Part shown: piece after piece, positions 22,256 to 30,269 of the stretch
Layout of the letters: each line of letters opens with the position of its first letter
Position numbering within the stretch: the first letter of the stretch is position 1
DNA from: CAYSYM01 sp964435115
GTDB lineage: Bacteria; Chloroflexota; UBA6077; CF-72
DNA: 60,623 bases
Direction: 5' to 3'
NCBI GenBank assembly: GCA_964435115.1
Contig: CAYSYM010000022.1
Coordinates: 1-60,623 of the forward strand
Translations under genes and position numbers: made by a program
The notes under the pieces: model-generated
What the model saw: the letters and a program-made list of their open reading frames with translations, nothing else
The model's database searches: none
What the model was told of the DNA's origin: nothing

Positions 22256-24628
22256 TCATTCCACGAGCCGGGCGCGGACGATGCGCCGCAGCGAGTAGTC
22301 GCGCGTTTGGGGGTTGAACGTCCCTTCGCAGGTGATGAGCGTCAGGACGGGGTCGTTCGTGCCACTAACCAGGCTCGCCACCGGCCCTCCCAGTCCCGGA
22401 AAGGTTCTGTTCCACTCCACGGCGTAGGCGTAGCGCCCGCCGTCCGCGCCCTCCACGAGGATCTGGTCGCCGACGGCCAGGCGGCGCAGCCCCCAGAACA
22501 CGGCCGGGCCGCCGCCCCAGTCGACGTGCCCGCTCATCACGTTGTTGCCGGGCTGGCCCGCGCGGGCGCTCATCCAGTACCAACCCACCACGTCCGGCGT
22601 TGCGGGCGCCTCCATCAGCCCGTTGGCGTCCACGCCCAGCTGGACGATGGGCGCCTCCACGGCGATCGCGGGGATCTCGATCCGCACCGGCGGCGGGGTG
22701 GGCTGGGCGAGGACGACGGGCGTGCCGCACCCGTCGTCGCTAGGCGCGGCCAGGGGCAGCGGCGCCAGGCCGGCCTCGTCCGGGCGCCAGCCGAGACGCT
22801 GGTGGCGGCCCGAGGCGTTGGCGATCTCGACCGGCGCCACCTCGCGTCCCGGCGCGGCCAGGGTCACGGCCAGCCGGCCCGGCGGCGCGCCGGGCTGCTG
22901 CTGGACGACGAGGTCGTACGTCGCCAGGTCGACGCGGTCGCGCGGCAGCGCATAGCTGAACGAGACGGTGGCCGTGGAGCCAGCCCGGATGGCCACCTCG
23001 CCGCCGAACACGCTCCGCCCGCACTCGGCCTCGACCGTGGCCGCCCCGGTGAAGCCGCTCGACCGCAGCAGCGTGGCGCCCGGCGGCACGAAGATGCGCA
23101 GGAAGGTGCGGTACTCGGGCACGAAGGGGACGCCGGGCTGGCTGGTGGGCGACGTGTTGTTGGCGTACGTCACGCGGAGGTTGGCCCGGGCCGCCCCGCC
23201 GGGCTCGAACGTCACCCGGTAGTCGGCGTCTCGGGCCACCTGCTGGCTGTGCTTGCTCGCCGTAACCTCGGTGTCGACGAGCATCAGGGCGTCGCCCCGG
23301 GCGGGCAGCAGCCCGCCGTTCCACCGCTTGCGGGCGAGGACGGCCCGCGCCTCCGGATCGTCGAGCGCGACGAGCAGGCGCTGGTCGTCCAGCGCGGCGC
23401 GCACCGCCTTCACGATGGCCGGGAGCGTCGCCGGCGGAGCGCCGAGGGCGCGCTCGAGGACCGCCGCCGAGAGCGCCGCGGTGAACTGCTTGCGGCCCAC
23501 CTCGTCGCTCCAATCCCCGCCGTGCACGTACTGGTCGAGCTTCGCCTGGAGGGTGGCGGCGGTGACCGTCTCGTCGTACCCGGGCACCTGGACCGGGCCG
23601 ATCGGCTCCAGCAGGTACGCCAGGCCCACCTGGTCGAGCGCGATCGTGCCGTCGAGGGCAGGGCCGGGGCGTGCTAGCCCGTAGAAGTACTCGAGCTGGC
23701 GGGCGACGTCGGGGAAGCTGGGCGACCAGTTGGCGCCGGCGAGATGCCAGTACGGGCCGAGGTAGCGCTGGAGCAGCCCGGGGGGGATGGCGCGGCGCGA
23801 GCGGGGCGTGTCGTAGGCGCGGCTGCTGCCGTACTCGACGAGGCGGACCGTCCCGTCCTGGATCTCGACGACGCCGGCGCTCCCGATGTAGCCGCCGGTG
23901 GCGCGCAGCTCGTCCGGGTTCTGGGAGACGACCAGGAACCGGCGCGGGCGGTCGCCGCCCAGGAGGCCGAGGATGGCCGCGCTGTCTTGCAGGGCCTGGG
24001 CCATGGCAGGCAGCCGCTCGCGCAGCGCCGCCACCTGTTGGCGGCTCGTCTCGTCCAGCTCCCCGTCTGGGAGTGTCTGGAGCGAGGTCTGGAGCCGTGC
24101 CAGCTCGCCGGCGGCGGTGGCGAGCCCGGGCCGCGCGGCGACCAGCGCCCGGAGCGTCTCGGCCACCGAGCCGCTGCCGGGGGCGCCGTCGGCGGCGAGC
24201 AGGTCTGAGAGCGGGGCCACCGCCTGGCAGAGCGACGCGCCGGCCGAGGCGAGCTGGGTGCCCGCCTCGAGGACGGCCGTCTGCCCGCGCGTGCGACTGC
24301 CAACCCCGGGCACCGCGTCCAGGGCGCCCAGGAGCGGCGCGACCACCTGCACCTGCCCGTTCACGTCGCGGAGCGCCGCGTCGGCGCGGGCGGCGGCGGC
24401 GCACGCCTCGCGGAGCTGGGCGCCACCCCTCGCCGCGGCCGCGGCGAGGTCGCCGCCGCCGCCGGCCCCGCCCAGCGCCTGCCGTGCCGCGCCCAGCTCG
24501 GCCTGGGCGTCCAGGGCGGTCTGGCGCAGCGCCAGGGCCCGCCACGCGGCCGCCCCGCCGGCCAGGGGCAGCAGGGCGACGAGCGCGACGAGGGCGAGCC
24601 GGAGCCGCCAGCGCCGAACGGGCCGCAT
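22256..24628 (-). CDS. DUF4012 protein fused to a C-terminal sortase
   Basis: A 790-residue membrane-anchored extracytoplasmic protein. An N-terminal helix (about 7-32) is followed by an Ala-rich helical region (33-230) and the DUF4012 domain (about 230-600; RRFLVVSQNPDELRATGGYI, GANWSPSFPDVARQLEYFY). Residues about 650-790 form a sortase domain: IEIPAIAVEAPIVQLGVDANG, NNVMSGHVDWG with catalytic His701, TLITCEG with catalytic Cys767, and the Arg in SLRRIVRA near 781. DUF4012 genes are often found in polysaccharide clusters but are not, to my knowledge, usually fused to sortases. The neighbouring LPRTG protein is the obvious substrate. The fusion suggests covalent attachment linked to polysaccharide assembly. 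Confidence 0.9.
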   Translation of the reverse strand: MRPVRRWRLRLALVALVALLPLAGGAAAWRALALRQTALDAQAELGAARQALGGAGGGGDLAAAAARGGAQLREACAAAARADAALRDVNGQVQVVAPLLGALDAVPGVGSRTRGQTAVLEAGTQLASAGASLCQAVAPLSDLLAADGAPGSGSVAETLRALVAARPGLATAAGELARLQTSLQTLPDGELDETSRQQVAALRERLPAMAQALQDSAAILGLLGGDRPRRFLVVSQNPDELRATGGYIGSAGVVEIQDGTVRLVEYGSSRAYDTPRSRRAIPPGLLQRYLGPYWHLAGANWSPSFPDVARQLEYFYGLARPGPALDGTIALDQVGLAYLLEPIGPVQVPGYDETVTAATLQAKLDQYVHGGDWSDEVGRKQFTAALSAAVLERALGAPPATLPAIVKAVRAALDDQRLLVALDDPEARAVLARKRWNGGLLPARGDALMLVDTEVTASKHSQQVARDADYRVTFEPGGAARANLRVTYANNTSPTSQPGVPFVPEYRTFLRIFVPPGATLLRSSGFTGAATVEAECGRSVFGGEVAIRAGSTATVSFSYALPRDRVDLATYDLVVQQQPGAPPGRLAVTLAAPGREVAPVEIANASGRHQRLGWRPDEAGLAPLPLAAPSDDGCGTPVVLAQPTPPPVRIEIPAIAVEAPIVQLGVDANGLMEAPATPDVVGWYWMSARAGQPGNNVMSGHVDWGGGPAVFWGLRRLAVGDQILVEGADGGRYAYAVEWNRTFPGLGGPVASLVSGTNDPVLTLITCEGTFNPQTRDYSLRRIVRARLVE

Positions 24629-24632
24629 CGCC

Positions 24633-25424
24633 TCAGAAGGCTCCGGGCCCCCGGGCGACGGCGCCGAACGTGCGCAGCAGGATGACCAGGTCGAGCGTCA
24701 GCGACTGGTGCTCGACGTAGTAGAGGTCGAGCTCGGTCGCCTCGTGCATCAGCCGGCCGTCGTCGCGGTTCACCTGCCACCACCCCGTGATGCCCGGCAC
24801 CACCCAGTGGCGTGCGTGCTGCCAAGGCTGATAGCCGGTCACGATCTCGGGCAGCTCGGGCCGCGGCCCGACCAGGCTCATCTCGCCGACCAGGACGTTC
24901 CAGAGCTGGGGGAGCTCGTCCAGCGCGCTGCGCCGCAGGAAGCGCCCCACCCGCGTGACGCGCGGGTCGCACGGCGACTTGTGGACGCGCCGCCGCTCGG
25001 CCACGCCGGGCGGCGGGAGGCCGGGCTGCCGGCGGCGGTCGGGTAGCATCGTCCGGAACTTCAGCATCTCGAACGGCCGGCCGTGCTGGCCGGTGCGGCT
25101 CTGGCGAAACAGCACCGGGCCAGGCGAGTCGAGCTTCACCAGGAGCGCGACCAGCAGCAGGAGCGGCGCCAGCAGCACCAGGAGCACCGCGGCGGCCGTG
25201 ACGTCGATGGCCCGCTTGGCGACCAGGTAGCGCTGGTGCGCCCCGTCCGTCGGCCGCCGGCGCCCGGCCGCGGCCTCCGGCCAGGCCGCCGGCCAGCGCT
25301 GCGCGCCGGGTGGCGCCACGCCGTTCACGTGGCCGGGCACGACGCCGTTCACCTTCGCGCGTTGCACCGCGCTCGGCTCAGGCCCCGCCAGACTGGGGTT
25401 ACGGGTAGAGTGGGCGAACGTCAC
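24633..25424 (-). CDS. initiating undecaprenyl-phosphate sugar transferase
   Basis: A 263-residue bacterial sugar transferase (PF02397) that loads the first sugar phosphate onto undecaprenyl phosphate. After a variable Pro/Ala-rich N-terminus comes KRAIDVTAAAVLLVLLAPL, a re-entrant membrane helix (about 70-95), then the catalytic block KLDSPGPVLFRQSRTGQHGRPFEMLKFRTM, SALDELPQLWNVLVGEMSLVGPRPELP and GITGWWQVNRD. It starts with GTG 25424, with GGAGG in the leader. It is the first gene of a five-gene operon (sugar transferase, DUF4012-sortase, LPRTG protein, Wzz/BY-kinase, WecG) with gaps of 1-28 bases and one overlap. A strong phased-repeat promoter lies 30-85 bases upstream. Confidence 0.94.
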   Translation of the reverse strand: MTFAHSTRNPSLAGPEPSAVQRAKVNGVVPGHVNGVAPPGAQRWPAAWPEAAAGRRRPTDGAHQRYLVAKRAIDVTAAAVLLVLLAPLLLLVALLVKLDSPGPVLFRQSRTGQHGRPFEMLKFRTMLPDRRRQPGLPPPGVAERRRVHKSPCDPRVTRVGRFLRRSALDELPQLWNVLVGEMSLVGPRPELPEIVTGYQPWQHARHWVVPGITGWWQVNRDDGRLMHEATELDLYYVEHQSLTLDLVILLRTFGAVARGPGAF

Positions 25425-25455
25425 CCGGAGCCTCCGAGGTGCAGCACACGTTCTG

Positions 25456-25509
25456 ACGCTAGCAGTGGGCCGTAAGTTCGGGGTTCAGACGGTGTTGAAA
25501 TGGCGTTGA
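25456..25509 (-). promoter_or_regulatory. 11-bp phased TNAAC repeats and -10 box before the EPS operon
   Basis: The best example of the set. On the minus strand TCAAC (25509-25505), TCAAC (25498-25494), TGAAC (25487-25483) and CTTAC (25476-25472) are phased at exactly 11 bp. Ten bases later is TAGCGT (25461-25456), a TAnnnT -10 box. Transcription would begin near 25449, giving a 25-base leader with GGAGG. The first repeats overlap the end of the small gene at 25485. Confidence 0.65.
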
Positions 25510-25745
25510 GCAGGTCCGGGGGCCGGGTCGCTCCCGAACTCTTCGGCGCGCAGTCGGGCCGCGATGTGGCGTCCGAACAGCAGGCCGTTGAGGGCGCGCT
25601 CGTCGTCCACCAGCATGCGGTGCGGGGCGCACATCGACTGGAGCGCCCCGCGCGCGGTCGTGACGCAGGCGCAGTGCCGGTTCAGCGCCTGCAGCAGCTC
25701 GAACGCCTGCGCTTCGCTCCCTCGCCAGATGACATTCTTCGCCAT
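25485..25745 (-). CDS. small conserved-looking Cys/His protein (86 aa)
   Basis: An 86-residue soluble protein (MAKNVIWRGSEAQAFELLQA and onward). It has CAC at about 25-27 and an MCAPHRML motif at about 38-45, a possible metal-binding arrangement, followed by an amphipathic region (ALNGLLFGRHIAARLRAEEF). There is no signal peptide. I recognise no named family. Its codon and residue pattern looks genuine, and a phased-repeat promoter of the same type as that of the EPS operon lies 55-110 bases upstream in the right orientation, which supports a real, co-regulated gene. No clear Shine-Dalgarno sequence is visible. Confidence 0.62.
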   Translation of the reverse strand: MAKNVIWRGSEAQAFELLQALNRHCACVTTARGALQSMCAPHRMLVDDERALNGLLFGRHIAARLRAEEFGSDPAPGPAQRHFNTV

Positions 25746-25801
25746 GGCCCCGGCGCCCCCGGACGTGGTGCTGCGGGCGCCTGGTCGCGCCCATTGGCCT
25801 C

Positions 25802-25856
25802 AGCGTGGGCGACGGAGGTTGCAGCAATCGTTGCCGCGCTGTTGAGGAAGCGTGAA
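25802..25856 (-). promoter_or_regulatory. phased TNAAC-like repeats before the small Cys protein
   Basis: On the minus strand TTCAC (25856-25852), TCAAC (25845-25841), GCAAC (25834-25830) and GCAAC (25822-25818) follow each other at 11, 11 and 12 bp. Ten bases after the last comes CACGCT (25807-25802). The 12-bp step makes it slightly irregular. Confidence 0.5.
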
Positions 25857-26017
25857 GAGTCGTAAAGGCGGCCGGCGATCTGGGCCGGGCGCGGTCGACG
25901 TGGCGGCCGGCTCACGAGGGCCGGCCCGGCGCGAGGCGCGTGGGTGGGCCGATCAGCGCATGGCGCGCCCTGTGGGCTCCGGATGGCGGCGCAACTGATC
26001 TCCGTCTGCGCGTCGTG

Positions 26018-26248
26018 TCAGGCGAACGGGTCGCGCACCTCGATGCCGGAGAAGCGCCGATAGTCGCGGTCGTGCGTCCAGATCGTACGGACGCCGTTCT
26101 CGACCATCAGGGCAACCACGTGGGCGTCGGGCACGAGGTTACCGTGCGCGTCTGCCTCTCCTGCGACGCGACGGTAGGCGGCCCAGAAGCGCTCCTGCTC
26201 GCCGACCGCCTCCACCTGCGTGAGCGCAAGCAGCCGCTCGATGTGGCG
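26018..26248 (-). pseudogene. 5'-truncated vapC (PIN-domain toxin)
   Basis: The C-terminal 76 residues of a VapC-type ribonuclease toxin are recognisable: FWAAYRRVAGEADAHGNLVPDAHVVALMVENGVRTIWTHDRDYRRF and ending VRDPFA, with two of the catalytic acidic residues (PDAH, THDRD). The N-terminal half, which should begin with a DTN motif carrying the first catalytic Asp, is missing: upstream sequence in all three minus-strand frames does not resemble a PIN domain. No antitoxin gene is seen. It is most likely a decayed remnant. Confidence 0.72.
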
Positions 26249-26639
26249 ACAGCGTCCGCCGGGGGAGGGGCTGACGGACCGGCTGCCGGGAGCGCCCCTC
26301 GGTGTGGAGTCGGACCGGAGATGGCGACGCGCGGGCATCACGCCCGCTCATACTGCAGCCTATGTGGCGGGACGGGACAGCGGGGGAGACGCGGGCGCGC
26401 CGGCAGCGGCGCGCATGGCAGACCGAACACGGCCAGTGGGGCGAGGTAGACTAATGGGTCGTGGGAAGGGACGTAGCAGCCGGCCAGCAAGGCAGCACAG
26501 CGCAGGTGACCGCGGCGCCACCGAGCCCCACGGAGACGCCTGGCTACGGGGTGGACGTGACGTTGCTCAGGGACGCGCTGCGCCGAACCCCTCGCAGCCG
26601 CTTCGAGCGGGGGGTGCGGCTGGCCCGTCTCGGCATGCG
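26249..26639. other. degenerate region, no gene recognised
   Basis: About 390 bases between the vapC remnant and the nucleotidyltransferase. Open frames exist but have no family features; the sequence looks like decayed coding DNA. Confidence 0.35.
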
Positions 26640-27191
26640 GTGGCACACAGCACGACGGGTGAACCGCCAGACGACGAGCGCTTCGACCCTGAGCTGATCC
26701 TGCGGCGGCTGAACGCCGCGGGCGTCCAGTACGTGCTGATTGGCGGCTTCGCGGTCATCCTCCAGGGCCACGAGCGGTTCACGACGGACCTGGACCTATG
26801 CTACGAGCGGAGCCGGCAGAACGTTCGCCGCCTGGTGGCCGTGCTCCGTGCCATCCATGCCGTGCCGCGCGACTGGCCGGAGGGTGTCCCCTTCGTGCTC
26901 GACGAGCAGACCGTCCTGAACGGCGACAGCTTTACCTTCGCCACCGACTTCGGCCACGTCGACGTCATCGGCACGCCCGACGGCACCGGCGGCTACGCGG
27001 ACCTGGCCCCGGGTCGAGAAACCTACGATGTCGGCGAGGGGCTGACCGTGGCGGTTGCGTCGATCCCCGACCTGCTGCGTATGAAGCGGGCGTCGAGTAC
27101 GCAGCCGGAACGGGCGGCGAAGGACCTCGCCGACATCGAAGCATTGCGACACCTGGCTGGCCTGCGCGGGCACGCTGCCGACGCGCCGTGA
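26640..27191 (+). CDS. nucleotidyltransferase-fold protein (AbiEii/DUF6036-like)
   Basis: A protein of about 183 residues with the minimal nucleotidyltransferase signature YVLIGGFAVILQGHERFTTDLDLCYE, in which GG and D-x-D are the expected nucleotide and metal ligands. A third acidic residue is plausible in the HVDVIG strand. The end (LLRMKRASSTQPERAAKDLADIEAL) matches the conserved KxxA-x-RxKDxxDI region of AbiEii/MNT-like proteins. Such proteins are often toxins or orphan toxin-antitoxin parts. The start is uncertain: GTG 26640 fits domain length, but no Shine-Dalgarno sequence is seen and the frame is open much further upstream. It lies beside the broken vapC. Confidence 0.75.
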   Translation: MAHSTTGEPPDDERFDPELILRRLNAAGVQYVLIGGFAVILQGHERFTTDLDLCYERSRQNVRRLVAVLRAIHAVPRDWPEGVPFVLDEQTVLNGDSFTFATDFGHVDVIGTPDGTGGYADLAPGRETYDVGEGLTVAVASIPDLLRMKRASSTQPERAAKDLADIEALRHLAGLRGHAADAP

Positions 27192-27341
27192 TGGGGCGCC
27201 TCCGCGCCCAGGCCGACCACGAGCAGGAGCCGAGGGCATCACGCACGGTTGCCTGGGGACCGGCGCGAGCGCCGAGCCAGGGCGCCACGTCATGAGACGC
27301 GGGCCGACCCGGGCCGCGGCAGGTGCCGCGACCCAAGAAGG

Positions 27342-27415
<74 letters not shown>

Positions 27416-27467
27416 GAGCGACACAGAAGTATACCCGACGGCCCGGGGCCCGGCACGCCCCATGCCA

Positions 27468-27577
27468 GGTGCCGGGTATTTGGGTGTCGGGGGCTAGGAC
27501 GGCTGAGGGATGGGGGCCTGTCTGCTGCACACCCACATCTGAAAGCAAGCTGAAATCTGCCATCTGAGATCTGAAAT
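27468..27577. repeat. two heptad-repeat arrays downstream of tRNA-Val
   Basis: G-rich heptads GGTGCCG, GGTATTT, GGGTGTC, GGGGGCT occupy 27468-27495. Four heptads of a second type, CTGAAAT, CTGCCAT, CTGAGAT, CTGAAAT, occupy 27550-27577. The spacer holds no gene. Confidence 0.8.
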
Positions 27578-27606
27578 CCGGCCCCCAACACTCTCGCTGG
27601 CGGCCC

Positions 27607-28395
27607 CTACGGTGGCTGGCGTGCGGCGGCTGCCGCCAGCCGGAGCCGGGCGGCGCGCGCGAGGGCCAGCAGCGCGAACTGGGGCAGCGCGAGCTGCCGC
27701 CTCCAGCGCCAGGGCTGGGTCACCAGACGATGGAGCCACTCGCAGTGCATGCGCCTGACCCACTCGGGCGCGCGCGGCGCGTCACCGGAGAGGTAGTTGA
27801 ACACCCCGCCCACGCCGATGCCGACGGGGATGCCCAATGCGGCCAGGTTGCGGTCCAGCCACGCCTCCTGCTTCGGCGCGCCGTAGGCCACCAGCAGTAC
27901 ATCCACGCGCCCGGCTGCCCGGATCAGCGCGCGCGTCTGCGCGTCGTCGGCCGGGTCCGGCGAGCCGGGCGCGGCCCCCGCGATCTCGAGTCCGGGGAAC
28001 TGCTGCCGCAGCGCCCGCCCGGCGCGCTCCGCCACGTCACCCCAGCCGCCTAGCAGGAACCAGCGGTAGCCCGCCGCCGGCGACTCGGCCGCGAGCTTCA
28101 GCACGAGGTCCGTCCCCTGCACGTGCTGGCGGAGGTGGTCCCCGAAGAGGCGGGCAGCCAGCAGGAGCCCGACGCCGTCCGGGATGTTCAGGTCGGTGCG
28201 ACGCAGGATCGCGGCGAACCCTGGGTTGGCGCGTGCCGCGATGACGAACTCCGGGTTCGGCGTGGTGACGACCAGCGGCGCGCGTGCGGCGATGGCGTGG
28301 CGCAGCAGCGCCAGCGCCTCCGCGCACGTCACGTCGTCGACGCGCACCCCCAGGATGTCGACGGGCCGCGGCCGGGGTGGCGGGGATCGGGTCAC
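27607..28395 (-). CDS. WecG/TagA/CpsF-family glycosyltransferase, second copy
   Basis: A protein of about 262 residues of family GT26. It has the standard pattern: VDILGVRVDDVTCAEALALL, VVTTPNPEFVIAARANPGF, NIPDGVGLLLAARLFG, WFLLGGWGDVAERA, VLLVAYGAPKQEAWLDRN and GIGVGGVFNYLSGDAPRAPEWVRRMHCEWLHRL. The product adds a sugar (N-acetylmannosamine or similar) to a lipid-linked carrier. I place the start at GTG 28395; an ATG at 28443 would overlap the divergent epimerase gene by 40 bases. It is transcribed away from the coupled operon at 28403 but likely works in the same pathway. Confidence 0.9.
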   Translation of the reverse strand: MTRSPPPRPRPVDILGVRVDDVTCAEALALLRHAIAARAPLVVTTPNPEFVIAARANPGFAAILRRTDLNIPDGVGLLLAARLFGDHLRQHVQGTDLVLKLAAESPAAGYRWFLLGGWGDVAERAGRALRQQFPGLEIAGAAPGSPDPADDAQTRALIRAAGRVDVLLVAYGAPKQEAWLDRNLAALGIPVGIGVGGVFNYLSGDAPRAPEWVRRMHCEWLHRLVTQPWRWRRQLALPQFALLALARAARLRLAAAAARQPP

Positions 28396-28402
28396 GGGTA
28401 GA

Positions 28403-29350
28403 ATGCCGCACGTGGCGGCGCTGGTGACGGGCGTAGGGTACATTGGGGCGGCTCTGGTGAGCCGCCTGCTGGCGCGCGGCGAGCCGGTCGTCGGGCTCGA
28501 GAGCTTCTACTGCACCCCGCGCGCCGCGCTCGCCCACCTGGCCGAGACGCCCGGACTCACCCTCCTCGAAGGCGATGTCGCCAGCCCCGCCGACGTGGCG
28601 CGTGCGTTCGGGGCCATCCCGCGTGGAGCGCCGCTGACGGTCTACCACCTGGCTGCCCAGCCGAGCGCGGCGGTCGCGGCGCAGCAGCCGGAGGAGACCG
28701 AGCGAACCAACCTGGTGGGCGCGCGCCTCGTGCTGGAAGCTGCCCGCGCGCGCGGCGCCCGTGTGGTTTTCGGCGGCTCCTTCCGTGTCTACGGCGACGA
28801 CCTGGCAGGCTCGGTCGTGGACGAGCAGGCGCCCTACGGGCGGGTGGGCGACCTGTCACACCTGAGTAAGGTGTATGTAGAGCAGCTCGCGCGCATGCTC
28901 GGCGTGTCGTTCGTCGCCGTCCGGCTCGGCGTGGTGTACGGACTGGCGCCGGTGATCAAGCTGGAGCCGGCCTTCATGACGGTGCCGCACCTCTTCGCCC
29001 ACCACGCGGTGCGCGGCGAGGCGCTGCGGGTGCACGCGGACCACCCCGTTGGCTTCATTCACGTGGCTGACGCCGTCCGCGCGCTGCTGGTCGCCGCGGG
29101 GCTGGTGGAGGACGGTGCCTGGCTGGTGGTGAACGCCGCGCCTGAGGTCCGCCACATCGGCCAGGTGGCGCTCACCGTCCAGCGCCTCGCCCGCGAGCGC
29201 GGCCGGGCGGTGGAGGTGCTGGGGGCAGCCGCGGGCACAGCGACCTTCACGGTGCGGTCGCGCCTCGACGCGTGCGGATTCCTGCCTGAGCGCTCGATGG
29301 ACGACGCGCTGGGCGAGGTGGTCGACTACTTCCTGGAGCAGGCCGCTTGA
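28403..29350 (+). CDS. NAD-dependent sugar epimerase/dehydratase
   Basis: A 315-residue extended SDR enzyme. The dinucleotide motif is near the start (LVTGVGYIGAALVSRLL), followed by VYHLAAQPSAAVAAQ and GGSFRVYGDD. The usual YxxxK is replaced by LSHLSKVYVEQLA, in which the Lys is kept but the Tyr position is Ser or Leu, so catalysis may differ from typical epimerases. The start may be ATG 28403 or GTG 28412; TAGAAT at 28399-28404 would place a transcription start at the GTG, which would make it leaderless. First gene of a five-gene coupled operon. Substrate unknown. Confidence 0.85.
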   Translation: MPHVAALVTGVGYIGAALVSRLLARGEPVVGLESFYCTPRAALAHLAETPGLTLLEGDVASPADVARAFGAIPRGAPLTVYHLAAQPSAAVAAQQPEETERTNLVGARLVLEAARARGARVVFGGSFRVYGDDLAGSVVDEQAPYGRVGDLSHLSKVYVEQLARMLGVSFVAVRLGVVYGLAPVIKLEPAFMTVPHLFAHHAVRGEALRVHADHPVGFIHVADAVRALLVAAGLVEDGAWLVVNAAPEVRHIGQVALTVQRLARERGRAVEVLGAAAGTATFTVRSRLDACGFLPERSMDDALGEVVDYFLEQAA

Positions 29351-30255
29351 AGGTGCTGGTGACGGGCGCCTCGGGGCTCATCGGCCGGCACACGGTCGAC
29401 GCCCTGAGCCACGCGGGCCACGCCGTCCGCACCTTCCACCGCGGCCCCGGCCTGCCCGGCGTCGAGCACGTGGCGGGCGACGTGCAGACGCAGGGGCGGC
29501 TGCTGGGCGAGGCGGCGCGTGGCTGCCAGGCGCTGGTGCACCTCGCCGGGCGCGGCGACGTGGCGGAGTCCCGCCGGGCTCCGCTGGCGTACGCCCGGCT
29601 CAACGCCATGGGCACGCTGCGTGCGCTCGAAGCCGCGCGGGCGGCCGGCGTACCCCTGGTGCTGGCGTCCACGCAGCGCGTCTACCCGCTGGGCCCGGGC
29701 CGCTGCCGTGAGGACACCCTCCCCGCCCCCGATAGCCCCTACGGGTACACCAAGTGGGCGGCTGAGCTGTGGTGCCGTATGGAGAGCGAGCAGTTCGGCG
29801 TGCCGACGACCGTCTTGCGGTTCTTCTCCGTGTACGGGCCGGGCCAGCGCCCCAACGGCCAGAGCGGGGTCGTCACCATCTTCGCCCGCGCCGCACTCGC
29901 GGGCGAGCCGCTGGTGGTTCGCTCGGCCGGCCGGCGCGACCTGACGGACGCGCGCGACGTGGCGTGCGGGATCGTGCTGGCCCTCGAGCGGCCGCGGTCC
30001 GGCCACCGCGTGTACAACATCGCCACCGGCGTCGGCACGACCTTCCGGGCGCTGGCAGACCTGCTCGTCGCTGTGGCGGAGTCCCGCTCGGCCGTGGTCG
30101 AGGCGATCGAGGAGCCAGCCGGGCGCGACCTGGTGGCCGACATCGCGCACGCGCGCGCCGACCTCGGCTACGAGCCCAGCGTCCCGCTCCAGCGCGGCCT
30201 GGCGGACTACGTGGGGTGGCTGCGACGGCGGGGTGCCGCGGAGCCGGCCCAGTGA
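29347..30255 (+). CDS. NAD-dependent epimerase (GalE/RmlB-like SDR)
   Basis: A 302-residue extended SDR. It has the NAD motif VTGASGLIGRHTVDAL (5-20), LVHLAGRGDV, the active-site ASTQRVYPLG and the catalytic Tyr-Lys in PYGYTKWAAE, then LRFFSVYGPGQRPNG. These are typical of nucleotide-sugar epimerases or dehydratases. The start codon is TTG 29347 and overlaps the previous stop (TTGA), so translation is coupled. The gene precedes a TIM-barrel protein by 14 bases. Together with the other SDR genes here it should make a nucleotide sugar for surface glycans; the sugar cannot be named. Confidence 0.9.
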   Translation: MKVLVTGASGLIGRHTVDALSHAGHAVRTFHRGPGLPGVEHVAGDVQTQGRLLGEAARGCQALVHLAGRGDVAESRRAPLAYARLNAMGTLRALEAARAAGVPLVLASTQRVYPLGPGRCREDTLPAPDSPYGYTKWAAELWCRMESEQFGVPTTVLRFFSVYGPGQRPNGQSGVVTIFARAALAGEPLVVRSAGRRDLTDARDVACGIVLALERPRSGHRVYNIATGVGTTFRALADLLVAVAESRSAVVEAIEEPAGRDLVADIAHARADLGYEPSVPLQRGLADYVGWLRRRGAAEPAQ

Positions 30256-30269
30256 GGACCGAGCGCTGA

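Noticed and set aside
26220..26639. Longer N-terminus for the nucleotidyltransferase
   Set aside because: The added 140 residues are Arg/Gly/Pro-rich with no domain, and overlap the vapC remnant region.
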